DNA of 64,000 bases from Auriscalpium vulgare. Lineage: Eukaryota > Basidiomycota > Agaricomycetes > Russulales > Auriscalpiaceae. Within the stretch, counting starts at the first letter, position 1; each line of letters begins with the position of its first letter. The position numbers and the translations under genes are program-made. Below are positions 10,702 through 21,369 of the stretch, in pieces. Location: contig JAHBBC010000021.1 of the NCBI GenBank assembly GCA_019915015.1, forward strand, positions 1 to 64,000. The letters are read 5' to 3'. The notes below the pieces were generated by a model. The model did no database searches and was not told the DNA's origin. It was given only the letters and a program-made list of their open reading frames with translations.

Positions 10702-12298
10702 TCAGACTAAGCCTCGCTCCAACTCGTCTGGAACCACAGATGATCCTCGTCCAAGATCTCTGTCCAACTGGCTCTCATCCCAGGGAGGACTATTTTCTCT
10801 CTGGCTTGTCATCTCGCTCTCGGGCTCATCATCCGGAGGTGTCGATGCGCGCGGCAGAGATGAAGGCGTCGATGCAGCGGTTGACATAGAGCCCGTGCGT
10901 GAGATGGAACGAGCGGGCGTAGCGGCGGCGACAACCAGAGGAGGATTCTGAAGGCGCGATATATTTTCACGGAGATCTTGAAGCTGCAGCTGAAGGTCAT
11001 CGTCAAGTGCTTCCGACTTGCGGCGATACTCATCGTTCGTCCACAAGCCAATCTGCAGCTCACGAAAGAGGCGGTCGTGGCGATCGCGAGCGTCTTGGCG
11101 AAGACTATTCATGTCATCGCGCAGCCTGTCGACAGCTTTGCGGATGTTCTCTTCCTTTGACACCGCAAAGCTACGCCTGCCACATGAATTAGTCCACGTG
11201 CATTACCAACAACTAGTATTACTTACTCGATGGACTCCTTCAGTATGTCTTGAATGCCGGTGCGTGACGTGGGCTTGAAGCGACCCTTCAAGCTCTCCAG
11301 CTTCTCTTCCGACAGGTGTGCGGGAGTCTTCTTCGCACTTGCTTGCGACGAGGGCGGCACGCGGTTCTCTTTGGGAGTGTGTGGCGTCTGCGGTGGCGAT
11401 CCCGGGCCGGGTGCGGTCGCAGAAGAGTCTTGCGCGAGAGGCGCCGGGCCATCGTGAACGCGTAGGACGGGGTCTATGTCCTCTTCGCGCGGTTGCCGCA
11501 CAGGTGGCGCGTCGTCGGGAGGCTGATAGTGCACTGTGCGGTGACCGTCCGGACCAACCCCAGTCGTGATGATGATCGGGTTTTCATTTGGGCGGGTGGC
11601 AAGGATCGCGTGAATTCGGGGGAAGACAGCGAACTCGGCCTCGATCTCCTCTGCACAGGATGTGTTAGCCTCCAGCGTGCTCATCGGAGATCACAAAATG
11701 AACTTACGCCAGATATTCTTGTGGCGTGCATCGGTATCCTCGGATGGGCCATCTGGCCCTATGTAGCAGACCAAATACTCATCTGGACCATCGTCGGCAT
11801 CACCTGTGTCGACGATGGCCTCATTCCCAGTGAGGACACCTCCACCCGTGCACTTAATGCGCCGAACCTTGGAGTGATAGGTGATGCGTAGCCTACACAA
11901 GCCTGTGAGCACGTATGAGGCATCCAATAAGGGTATGGACATACTGATTTATTTTCCCGAGCACCTTTGCTCCCAGACTGACGAAATCCGAGTCCGGAGC
12001 ATCCTTCCAGAGGATGCGAGCAAGCCGCTGACCCGCTGCGACCTTACTTTCTCCGCTTTTCTTCTGGAAAGATGTCAGTAACAAAGCCCAGATGATGCGT
12101 GGGCCACCTGCATACCTCACCACGCTTGTTACCAAACATAACCTTGCGATTTTGCGGCTGTTCGAGCTCCGTGATGAGCTGCAGGAGCAGCTCATTTGGC
12201 TTCTTATTTGTGCCCCAGCTGATGTTCTCCTCACGGGATTTCTTGCCCGGAGCTGTCTCAGGCTGGTCGGAGTCCGAGCGGCCGCGTTTCCGGGGCAT
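10702..12298 (-). CDS. Harbinger accessory (Myb/SANT-like) protein
   Basis: Spliced model: complement(10702-11176, 11227-11650, 11708-11892, 11945-12063, 12116-12298), 1,386 nt and 461 residues in frame. The N-terminus is basic (MPRKRGRSDSD). It is followed by a Trp-containing helical block (WGTNKKPNELLLQLITELE) and FGNKRGE. A second block resembles a trihelix linker (LRITYHSKVRRIKCTGGG). The next segment reads VFPRIHAILATRPNENP and TTGVGPDGH, which I recall as frequent in agaricomycete Harbinger partner proteins. A coiled coil rich in Arg/Asp is near the C-terminus. Such partners bind the element ends or bring the transposase to the nucleus. That role is inferred from family knowledge, not proved here. 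Confidence 0.82.
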
Positions 12299-12429
12299 TA
12301 AGAGAGTAGGAGAGTGTAGATTAAGGAGGTATCGCGAGGGAATGAGTGTGTGAGACACGAAGACGCCGCACAACGCGAGCGTCACCTAAAGTCACACGAT
12401 TGTCACACATCGGGTCACTTATGCCGCGG

Positions 12430-12497
12430 GCCGAATCGAAAACGAAAGGCGTTTGAAAACGAAACGGAAACGAAAACGGTCTACTCTGAGCTCCCCT
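12430..12497. repeat. Right 68-bp terminal inverted repeat (Harbinger)
   Basis: It is the exact inverse complement of 9110-9177 and ends GAGCTCCCCT. The 131 bp between it and the start of the accessory gene (12298) must hold that gene's promoter. Confidence 0.95.
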
Positions 12498-12500
12498 AAT
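12498..12500. repeat. Right copy of the target duplication (AAT)
   Basis: AAT follows the right inverted repeat and repeats 9107-9109. PPN1 exon 4 resumes at 12501 with GTT GTG GCA, in the frame left at 9109. Confidence 0.7.
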
Positions 12501-12706
12501 GTTGTGGCAACGAGGATGAATGACGTGTTTCTGAGTAGGGGTATCCCGGTCGTCCCTAGTTTGGGTGAGCATCGTACGGCACAGGGCCCAGTGCACTGAC
12601 TGATCGCCCCTGTTACCGTTTCCCCTTGCACAGGGAATAACGACGTGTGGCGTACGTGCGGCTGTTCTCGTCCCTACGACTGCGCTGATAACCTCACATC
12701 TCACAG

Positions 12707-12711
12707 CGCAT
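12707..12711 (+). other. PPN1: Five-base microexon in PPN1
   Basis: CGCAT lies between a CTCACAG acceptor and a GTAATA donor. It completes a Pro codon and supplies His to give the WPHN motif that is conserved in endopolyphosphatases. Without it the frame and the motif are lost. The flanking introns are 55 and 64 bp long. Confidence 0.65.
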
Positions 12712-14379
12712 GTAATAACCGCTCTTGCTCATCCATGCCATACACGATTCTGACCAACGTTTCCGATCTTCCAAGAACATTCTAGCAGCAGGTGGGCCAG
12801 TTTCTCAGCGGATCAGTGATTGTTGAACGTTGAGTGCTTGTCTGATAGGTCCCAATGATATCATTGGCCGATTCTCCTCGTGAGTGTTCGCCGCGCGTGC
12901 GCGCTCCTAGCTGACCGGCATGATAGCCTATGGAGCGCTTTTGTACCCTTCTCCTCCTATCAAGTCTTCCGACGCGGCGCATACTATTCCACGGAAGTTA
13001 TACCAGGCCAGGTTGCCGTGATTAGCCTGAACACCATGTATTTCTATGATTCAAATAAAGGCGAGTGCCCTTGAGCTTCGCTCTCAGCGCTACTGACTCA
13101 AGGCTGTCACACAGCTGTGGGGGGCTGTGAATACAACGATCGTGATGACCCCGGGAATCTACAATTCGATTGGCTCGAAGTGCAGCTAGAACTGTTCAGA
13201 GGGCGCGGGATGCAGGTGGGGCATCATCCAACTATCTGAAGCCGCCGCCTTCTGATTTCATGACATCTTCACTGCCTGCAGGTATGGCTGAGTGGACATG
13301 TTCCCCCGTCGCCAGGCAACTACTTTGACGAGTGTGTACGTACATCTGCATTCGTGTTCAGACGCGAACCGATGACGTGTGCATGTCAGTACGTTCGCTA
13401 TGTCGAGTTGTCCCTCCGCTTCCAGGATACGATCCTCGGACATCTGTATGGGGTGAGTTGTTCTGCCCCTGACAGCATTCTCGGTACTGAAGTCCAGCGT
13501 CCCTTAGCACATGAACAATGACCATGTAAGCGCATATGCCACAGATCTTGATGATTGATGTGAGCGATGATATAGTTCTTCTTCGTGGAGGCCAAAGATC
13601 TGGATTTTTCGTCCGATCCAGAAGACGCCGCACAAATTGATGGGACGGCACAGGCGAGCGCGCACGATCAGCTCTATGACACGCTCATAAAAGACTTTGC
13701 GGAGCTGCCGAAAAGCGGGAAGAAAACCGAATACGCTGACTACGCAGTGGTGAACGTGGCGCCGTCAGTGGTCCCGAATCCGTACCTGCCATCCTTCCGG
13801 ATATTCTCGTACAACGTCACAGGCGCTGGGTCGGAACTGAAGAAGAAGAAAAAGAAAAAGGAGCCGAAGCGGAAACACGGACATCGACCCGGGGGAGGGA
13901 GCCGCGACAAGTTGTGCAAGGAGGCGCGGTACCAGGACAGCTGGCGGTGCAAGCTGAGGCAGCCGTGGCACACGGACGCGGAGGCGCCGAGCCGGCAGAA
14001 CACGCTGTGGTCGCCGCTGGGGTACGCGCAGGTAGGTCGGATGGGTGCGGCGAATGGCGGGGACTGACGTGGTTTGCAGTACTACCTGCCGGGGGAGCGG
14101 GTGATGAACAAGACGCATCGGCCGAAGTTCAAGCTGGAGTACCTGACGTACCGGGCGTCCGCGCTGGTGCCGGCCGAGGGGGACGAGTACCCGGTGCCGC
14201 CGCGTCACCTGCCGGGGTCGCTGCGCGGGGGGAACGGGACGGGGACGAAGTACACGCCGTACGGGATGGAGGACCTGACGCTGGGGTCGTGGCTGCGGCT
14301 GGCGCGTGCGCTGGGGGGCGGGTCGAAGGGGAAGCTGCGGGGACGGTTCCGGCGGTACATGTACATGGAGGACAATTGA

Positions 14380-14806
14380 TAACGAATAAAAGATATCACG
14401 GTGGCGGTGGGAAGATCGCGGAGCAGCGGGGGTCGAACCGGCGGGAGGGCGGGCGGGGGACGGGATCAGGCGTATAAGCGTTGCCTTGACCACCGCGACC
14501 TGGGCCATATTCCCCCCTCCTTGTTGTTTTCTTGTCCCCAGCGCCGACCTCCAAACGGCCGGACGGACGCTTCTTTCCCATACAATTACAATATCTCTCC
14601 CCGGCTGTGCGCGCCGTTTTCCTCTTCACCTCCTCCCCCGACCCGCCTCGTTCCCCCTTCCCCAGAGCCCTCTCGCTCGCCCCCTGCTTGACGCTCCTTT
14701 CCGCTCTATCCATCACGGCTGGCCCGCGTTCTGCACCCACACTCGTCCACACTGTCGTTACCTCCCCCGCCCCGCCCCGCCCTACTAGTCGCACCCTCTA
14801 ATTCGC
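14380..14806. promoter_or_regulatory. Promoter region of the RFX gene
   Basis: These 427 bp separate the PPN1 stop from the RFX start. From about 14490 to 14800 the plus strand is very rich in C and T, a common core-promoter and 5' leader style in filamentous fungi. No TATA box was seen. Confidence 0.5.
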
Positions 14807-17804
14807 ATGGCCGCCGTCAACCTCCACGCCATGGCGTCCAACATCCCCCTCGACTTCATGCCCATCCACCACCACTCGCGCTCCAATTCCGTCTCCTCCT
14901 CGTCCCCCAGCTCCCGACCCCAGTCTTCCCAGGGTGGCGGGATGCGCACGTCAGCGGCAATGGGCCCGCTTTCTGCCGAGGATCTCTTTCGTGCTTCCTA
15001 TCAACTCGGTAGACCCACCTCCATCGTCAACGACCACCACGTCCGCACCTCCTCCCACTCCTCCGCCTACACAGACATCACGTCGCCCGCAGACTCCCCG
15101 CCTAATCACAATCTCTCCAATCCCGCCCTGAAGAACCACATCCGCGCTTCCCACATCCGCGCCCGCGCGGCCGCGTCCCCCTACCCCCGTGATGCAGAGA
15201 GCGTCCACTCATCCTCCAGCGAGACAGAAGACCTCTCGATGTTTCTCGCCGGCAGCTCCCCGGCTGAATACCAGTCTGTTTTCTCTGGTGGACACATGAT
15301 CTCCAGCCAGGAAGCCATCCATGCTACGGGCGCCTTTGGCCGCATGACTCTCAGCCCCGACCATACCCTGGAGAAGCTCGCCGCCAACGTCCGCGCGGCC
15401 ACCACGACGAGCGCATCTGACCGGGCGAAGCAGATCTTTGTCCAGGCATGGTACGTTTTTTTTTTCTCTCGTCATCGCACTGCCGCCGCCGGGCCTTGTT
15501 TTCTGATCATGTTCCAGGTTGACAGCCAACTATGCGCCATACCCTGATGGAAATGTTCCTCGACAAGGACTGTATTTCTCCTACCGGCGAGTCTGCGATC
15601 AGTATGGGATCCCTCACATCAACACCGCCACGCTCGGGAAGGCCATCAGGCTCTGCTTTCCCACGATCAAGACCCGGCGCTTGGGCGTGAGAGGGAACAG
15701 CAAATACCACTGTGCGTTATGACAGTTTCTTCATCTCCACCGATGATTCTAATACACTTGCATCACGGCAGATTGTGGGATCCGCCCAGCAACGTCCGCC
15801 GAGGCGGAGTGGTTACAAGATTATATCCGCAAATCCAACAACAACGCCGCACAGCAGTCTGTCAACGCTGCTCGCATCGCCAGCGAGCAGGCGGAGGCTG
15901 GGCTCCGGGACGATCGCTCGGACGATGATGATGAGGACGAGTCCGAGGGTGCGAGCTCCGGAAATGTTTCCAAGCGCAATTCTCTGGTGCTCGAGAACGG
16001 CCTCAAGAGCCCGGCGCTGTACGCCGAGGATCTCTTGTCGGACAAGACACCCACCGCCGCGTCACTCCTTGCCCACGCACAGGCTGAACCTCGCGCAGGC
16101 TCCTTCCCACCGCAGGCCACAATACGGCGGCGTCCTGGCCAAGACGGCTCAATGCCAGTCTCATCTCAGCCCACGGCCAGCGCCTCCGGTTCGTACCTGA
16201 ACTCTCAGCAGCCCACATCTGTGCGCCACATGCCCCACTTCCCGTCGATAGAGGAGGCCATTGGGTCGAACTCGTCGATGTCCTCGCACAGTGTCGCTGC
16301 GCGGGAGGTCTGGGAGTGGTTCCTCGAGCACCTCGATGCCCTTCTGGAGAGCGTGCGGTTCTTCCGCTTCGATCAGTTCGAGATGCATGTGCGGTCATTC
16401 TGGACAAATCTTAGCGGCAACCACCGCGAGGTCGTGCACGCGCCGGCGATCGCAGGGTTGATGGCCAAGGGCGATGCGATCGTTTACGATGTATGTCACG
16501 GCATTTGTTTCCCCATTTGCGTATAACTAACTGATCCCGATCCCGACATTGTTACAGGAAATCCTGGAAATTCTCCGATCTCAGCTTCTGTCCTCGATAC
16601 CCGCAGCTGCCCTTGCGAGCTTGCGCCAACTAGCCGACAAAATGGAGAAGATTCTTCTTGTGTCCTTGGAGAACTATGGCAACACTTTCGTCGAGCCCAA
16701 GGTGGAGTTAGGAGCGCGTTTCGGTCACCTAGTCTGTGAGTATCCGGCTCCTTGCCCGTGGCGCCCGTCTTACCTTTCGCTCGCAGTGCGCTTCCTGGAC
16801 ATCTATCAGGTTACGCAGGCGCTCAACACCGTCCTGACAAACCAAAAGCAGCTCGCGGAGATGCGCCGCTCATGGGAGAAGATCGATTTCGAGTCTGTAC
16901 GGAATCAGTCTGCGTTGGTCTGCAACTGCCGGCATGAGGATCTCGTCCAACTGTTGGAGGTGGAGTTCCGGTCGCTGATGGACGCTCTGTCCAAAAGCGC
17001 GGAGCCTGTACGCGACGTGATGTCCTGGGCGGACAAGTGCTGTGAGAGGCTGATGGGTGGTCATGGCGGAGAGGACAGGAGTACGATGAGCTCGAGGAGT
17101 GTATTGATACGGTGGGGTTACGTGACTAGCCAGGTCATGAGGGACTTGGTCAGTCGTCTTCTGTTTCCCGCGGGGTACCAGCGACTCACCGAGCACCCCG
17201 CAGACGATTCGCAGCGATCCCACGTTCGGTGCTTACCAGATTTTGAAGCTGTTCCTGGAGTGAGTAGCTTGTCTTATGCGGACTTTGCGTGCGAGATGTC
17301 TGATGTGTCAATCATCCTAGTGACTGGATCGCCCTGAATGTCCTGCGAAGCGTCGCGTTGTCTACCACGTCGGTCGCGGCTTCTGTGGAACCCGTCATGC
17401 AGCAGCACTTCTTCACGCTGTCCCCCATGATCGGACAGGAAGCGTTCGGCAACAACATGGATTCGCGGCCGGCCCACCAGGTTATGAGTCATACCCCGAC
17501 AACATCGAGCATGCTTGCCGCCCTCCAGCAAGACGCATATCCTGCTGGCGCGCTCGACGGCTCCACTGCCTTCAATTCTGACAACTACGGGCTTCCTGCG
17601 TACATGGATACCTCTGCGGCTCAGGATGACCCGCTTGTCAACGTTCATCAATCTGGCCTTTCTTTCTCCGACTACGTGACGGGTTCAGGGAATGCTTTCG
17701 ACGTTGCGGCGTTCAATCCGCAAGACTTGAACATGGGCGCGTCGGGCGCGTCGGCGGCCAACGAGCACGACTCGGAGGTAGAGGGTGTGAAGGCCGAGGC
17801 TTGA
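14807..17804 (+). CDS. RFX-family transcription factor
   Basis: Seven exons (14807-15450, 15518-15711, 15772-16490, 16558-16735, 16787-17148, 17204-17259, 17321-17804) sum to 2,637 nt and 878 residues in frame. The N-terminal 200 residues are Ser/Pro-rich. An RFX winged-helix DNA-binding domain follows (FVQAWLTANYAPYPDGNVPR..GKAIRLCFPTIKTRRLGVRG), covering about residues 208-285 and split by two introns. An acidic linker (DDRSDDDDEDESEG) and the conserved central RFX region (about 430-740) come next, then a low-complexity tail. Fungal RFX proteins (yeast Rfx1/Crt1, S. pombe Sak1) control DNA-damage and cell-cycle genes. The target genes here are unknown. BFR1 converges from the right. Confidence 0.92.
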
Positions 17805-18222
17805 GTGGTGTGCTTTCAATCTGTACAGAATATGCTTTCTGCTATGGGTTTACGTGTCTGAACTTACTCTACTATCCGCGCGAAGTGGTTTTCGCTAGTG
17901 CTTAGTTATAATTTGTCGCTCCTTGCATCTTTTCGCATCTGCTGGTTACTATTTATATATCTCTTCGTCGCTGCTTATCTGTATCCAATGTGCCTTCGAA
18001 CTCTAGTTTTCTCAGCTATCCCCCGATGAAAATGTATATTCCCCGATATTGACAGACGATGGGCGACTTGCACCGTACTTACATATACCACCGAACGAAC
18101 CCGCTGAGTACGTGCGCCAGAGCAATGTTGCATGGGGACAGACAAGCAGATCCTTCCATTATTCAAAAAATACGATTTATGGAGTGGTGACGGAAAGCAA
18201 TCGTCAGATGTCCTTAGCCCAG
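17805..18222. other. Convergent 3' region between RFX and BFR1
   Basis: These 418 bp are AT-richer than the flanking coding DNA and should contain the 3' untranslated ends of both genes. Nothing else was recognised. Confidence 0.4.
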
Positions 18223-19998
18223 CTATGCCTCGCCTGCGTGTTCCTGCACATCGTCCAACTTCTGCACCACCTCCTGACTAGGCAGTGTAGTGGAGACGTT
18301 ATCCGTCACCAGTGGCGTAGGGGTGGGTTCTGGCGGGTTTTCGCCGTCACCATTCGGAGGGACGATGTCCTTCGGCGAGGTTGTCGACTCTGTCGGCGCC
18401 TTGCCCTTTGTCAGGCGCTTGATCTCCGCCTCCGCCTTTGCAATCGCCTCCTGGGTGGCACGCGCCTGGTTTGCCTCGAACCACGCCTTCTTAGTCTTCA
18501 AGTCCTCCACAACGCGTGGAATGTCGGCGGAAGAGGCGGGCGGGGGTATTGAGAGGCGAAGCAGGGCGGTGAGGGTGGGCAATGGGACGTTGACGCTGCC
18601 CGACGCGGCGCTGGGCTCCGCGGCAGCACTGCCGTTTGCCTTTGCGCCACCTTTCTTACCCTTGCCCTTGCCCTTGCCGACGAAGTATGTGTCGTCTTCC
18701 TCGCCCTTCTTTTTGCGCACCACCAGGCCATCGGTAGCTGCCTCGACCTGCCTGATCTCCAGCTTCGGCGCGCTGGCCAGGGTGATCGCGGTGGAAAGGG
18801 AAGAAACCGGCGCGGCGTTGGGCTTGCCGGACAGGTAGTCGATTAAAGTTTGGCAATCCTCGATATCGACTTGGTAGGCTGGCTCGGAGGCCTCTTCCAT
18901 GAGGCGCGCAGCCAGTGCCTTCTTCTTCTCATCTTCCTCTGCAGCGCGCTGGGCACGGTCTCGCTCCGCACGACGAGCACGATCCTCGGCAACCTTGGCG
19001 TAGTAGTGGTCATTGGCCTCACGAAAGCGCTTGCTTGAATCTCGCCGTTGATTTATGAGAGTGTCGAGCTGGGACTGCAACACGTTGCGCTCGTCGTAAA
19101 GTTTGTTCAATCCCGCATGCGCCTCGTCTCCCTCTTTCCGCAGTTCGTCAAGCTCGGCCTTGATGGTGTCATAACGCTCAGAAACCTTCTTCGCCTCCGG
19201 GTCATCCAATTGCTTGCGGAGCTCGTCCGCCGCTGCTTGGTCCTTTTCAATGGACTCCGACTCAGCTTGGAAGCCTTCGACTGTCCGACGTGCTCGCTTG
19301 CTCTGGCTGATGTCCTGGAGTGCACGCTTCTCGTCCGCAAGCTTCAAATTTCCGGACTCAACTTGCTTCTCAAGATTCCTGCAAAGCCGCCGTCAACCCC
19401 AAGTGGCAGGAAGAATCTCGTGCGACATACTTGATGTGGGCGTCCACCTCTGCAACTGACTTAAAGCCCACCTTGCCCCTGGATGCTTGGATGGCCTTGG
19501 ACTGTAGCAAAATGAGTGCAAGGCGCCGCTGGATCGCGGCTTGCACGCACCTTTTTCTGAATACCCTCCTGTAAAGCTTTCAGCTGGTCGAAGATCTTGC
19601 CCCGCGATTGCTTATTGCCAGACTGCTGGCTTCGGAGGATATCCAGCTCGGAACGGAGGGCGTTGCGCCTTTCGTTGCCCTTGCCGCCTTTCCCTGTCAA
19701 AGAGATTTTCTCCTTGACAGCGGTCTACGATTGGAGGTGTTCCCTGAGTCTGCGAGCGTCACGAACGCAATATGACTAGACGTACGAGCTTGACCTGTAC
19801 AGCATCAATCTCTGCCTTTATCTTTCCCTGCTCCGCATCATATGCCGCCTTGTCTGGTCTGCCTATAGTAGCGGGAGTTTTGGACGACACGTCTGCAGCG
19901 GGAGTCTCGGGAGTCGCTGGCGTGCCATTGGCGACCACAGCGTCTGTGGACTTGGACTTTCCGTTGGCGGGGGCCGCAGTCTTAGTCTTGGGTGCCAT
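18223..19998 (-). CDS. BFR1: Bfr1-like nuclear segregation protein
   Basis: The gene starts MAPKTKTAAPANGK at 19998 and has about five exons. The longest runs from 18223 to about 19377, and short introns lie near 19725-19785, 19505-19560 and 19380-19430. The product of about 500 residues is a continuous Lys/Glu-rich coiled coil through most of its length (for example TIKAELDELRKEGDEAHAGLNKL). It has a GKGKGKGKKGG linker and a Pro/Thr-rich tail. This is the layout of yeast Bfr1, an mRNA-binding protein associated with polysomes and the ER that affects chromosome segregation and secretion. NHP2 lies upstream on the same strand, separated by 273 bp. Confidence 0.85.
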
Positions 19999-20271
19999 TT
20001 TGTGTGATAAAAGAGCGAAGTAAAGGTGGTTCGAAACCAAAGTGGGAGTTGAGGGAAATGGAGAGACGTGAGGCGCGCGACGTGGAATTGACTGCTTGCG
20101 TGAGAATTACAACCGGCCGCCCGGCCTCAGCCAGTCGTCAGCCTCAGTAGTCTCAGGTTGCGCGACTCTGTGTCTGTATTCACAAGACGTGGACTCGTCC
20201 ACATTCCAGCAGAGCGCGGTGAAGCAAAATGCAATGCAGAGTGAGGACAGCAACATGGTAAAGACACGTTT

Positions 20272-20970
20272 TCAAAATACTATCTTCTGGTCCAGCTTCT
20301 GCACTTCCTGATAGCACTCTTCGTAGAGCTCCCGATAATCATCGTCCTTGTCGCTGTCCCCTTCTTTCCGCTTTCCGCGCTTCGAGTCCGGACATACCAT
20401 GACGCAGCTCGTCGGCCGTTTTGTTGAGCTCGCGTGGCCCAACTCCTCCTTCGACGTGACGAAGATATATGGAATCTGCGCCTCCTCGCTCAGGACGGGT
20501 AAATGTGAGATGATATCGATGGGTGTAATGTCAGCGGCAAGTATGAGTAGACTGGTGGGGGCGGTGAGCATCCGAAAGCCAGGAGATAGATTGCGACGGA
20601 CCCCTTCTCGCCCTTCCGGATGCTCTTCGCGACTTCCTTCACCCCTCGCTTGACTTGCCGGGCCTTAGAGGCTGGCGAAACGTGTCAAAGATGGCATGAA
20701 CGCTGAACTCATATGTGCACACCTTTTTTGATCGTTTTGTGGATCTTCTTCAACAATTTCTTCTGGGCAAGAGGATGCGCAATGGGGGAAAGGTCCTCAA
20801 TTGGGATGACGACCTCCTCCCGATCCTTCGACTTTGCCTTTTTCGGGCTCTGCAACAGCCTTGAGTACCCACAATGAGGAGGGTGAGCCGAATCGCACCT
20901 CCGCCTCACCCATCTCTACGTCCTCTGTCGCTTCAGATTTTTTCTTCTTTTCAGACTTGTCCTTTGCCAT
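20272..20970 (-). CDS. NHP2: H/ACA snoRNP subunit Nhp2
   Basis: Four exons from MAKDKSEKKKK at 20970 to the stop at 20272 give about 183 residues. The L7Ae-type RNA-binding core is clear: LAQKKLLKKIHKTIKK, then ARQVKRGVKEVAKSIRKGEKG, LLILAADITPIDIISHLPVL, IPYIFVTSKEELG and PTSCVMV. Nhp2 binds H/ACA guide RNAs with Cbf5, Nop10 and Gar1 and is needed for rRNA pseudouridylation in the nucleolus. The C-terminal tail after PDSKRGKRKEGDSDKDDDY is longer than in yeast Nhp2 and acidic. Introns interrupt the codons after GEAE, IKK and EKG, all with GT..AG ends and in phase. Confidence 0.92.
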
Positions 20971-21369
20971 GCTTGATTGAGGTCTGCATAGAGTGAGAAA
21001 ATATATGACTGCCTCTCTATCCACGTACGTGTACAGGCTTGTCGTGTGGGGAGGCGACGGGACGAGGACAGACTCGGTTGGCGGCGACTCAAGACAAATG
21101 GTCCGGGCCGTGCCGGACCGCACCGGAATCGGAAGGCTGAACCCGTTTGCAGAGTTGTTTGTAGGTTTAGTAACCGCACCGTCGACGGAACGCGCGCTCA
21201 CTTTACAGAAATCCCAAGTATCCAAGAACAGTACGATTCGGTGGTATGTGCGGAATGTGAGGTATAATGTAACGGCAGATGTGAGCGTGAGTACATAGTA
21301 CAGGACAGAGCTTAGCTATGCGACAAGGGAAGATACATAACCATACAACAAAGATGCGGAAGACTAGTA
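20971..21369. other. Spacer between NHP2 and MED12
   Basis: These 399 bp contain the NHP2 promoter and the 3' untranslated end of MED12, both on the minus strand. No gene or site was recognised. Confidence 0.4.

Larger units (their letters stand above)
9110..12497. mobile_element. PIF/Harbinger DNA transposon inserted in PPN1
   Basis: This 3,388-bp element is flanked by perfect 68-bp inverted repeats and a 3-bp AAT duplication. It carries two convergent genes, as PIF/Harbinger elements do: a DDE transposase on plus (9263-10586) and a Myb-like accessory protein on minus (10702-12298). Both are intact after splicing, so the copy looks autonomous. The lack of any divergence between the terminal repeats points to a recent insertion. 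It lies in a coding exon of PPN1 between two Asn codons. Confidence 0.93.
8491..14379 (+). pseudogene. PPN1: Endopolyphosphatase PPN1, interrupted by a transposon
   Basis: Ppn1 enzymes are vacuolar metallophosphoesterases that cleave long polyphosphate chains internally. The gene reads as 15 exons: 8491-8795, 8843-8928, 8980-8998, 9052-9109 | 12501-12564, 12634-12651, 12707-12711, 12776-12791, 12849-12879, 12927-13060, 13115-13215, 13282-13335, 13390-13452, 13508-13525, 13576-14031, 14080-14379. Leaving out the insert and one target duplicate, these sum to 1,728 nt (575 residues) in frame. Metallophosphatase motifs are present: ITDIHPD, WTGDNARHDND, GNND and LSGHVPPSPGNYFDEC. A hydrophobic signal anchor lies near residues 7-20. 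A 54-nt segment in exon 1 (8585-8638) may be an extra in-frame intron. The insertion splits exon 4 between two Asn codons; read through, it meets stops soon afterwards. Otherwise no damage is seen, so the allele looks recently disrupted. Confidence 0.85.

Noticed and set aside
9111..12496. Harbinger element with a 2-bp TA target duplication
   Set aside because: This reading is possible because TA flanks GGGGAG on both sides, but 3-bp duplications are the rule in this superfamily and AAT gives symmetric termini. Kept as an alternative only.
13840..13880. Poly-lysine run (AAGAAGAAGAAA) as a sign of assembly error or slippage in PPN1
   Set aside because: Basic Lys-rich segments are usual in this region of fungal Ppn1 and the frame continues correctly into the conserved C-terminus.
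14401..14470. Possible tRNA-like stretch (GGTCGAACC) after PPN1
   Set aside because: No cloverleaf can be folded around it; it is GC-rich intergenic DNA.
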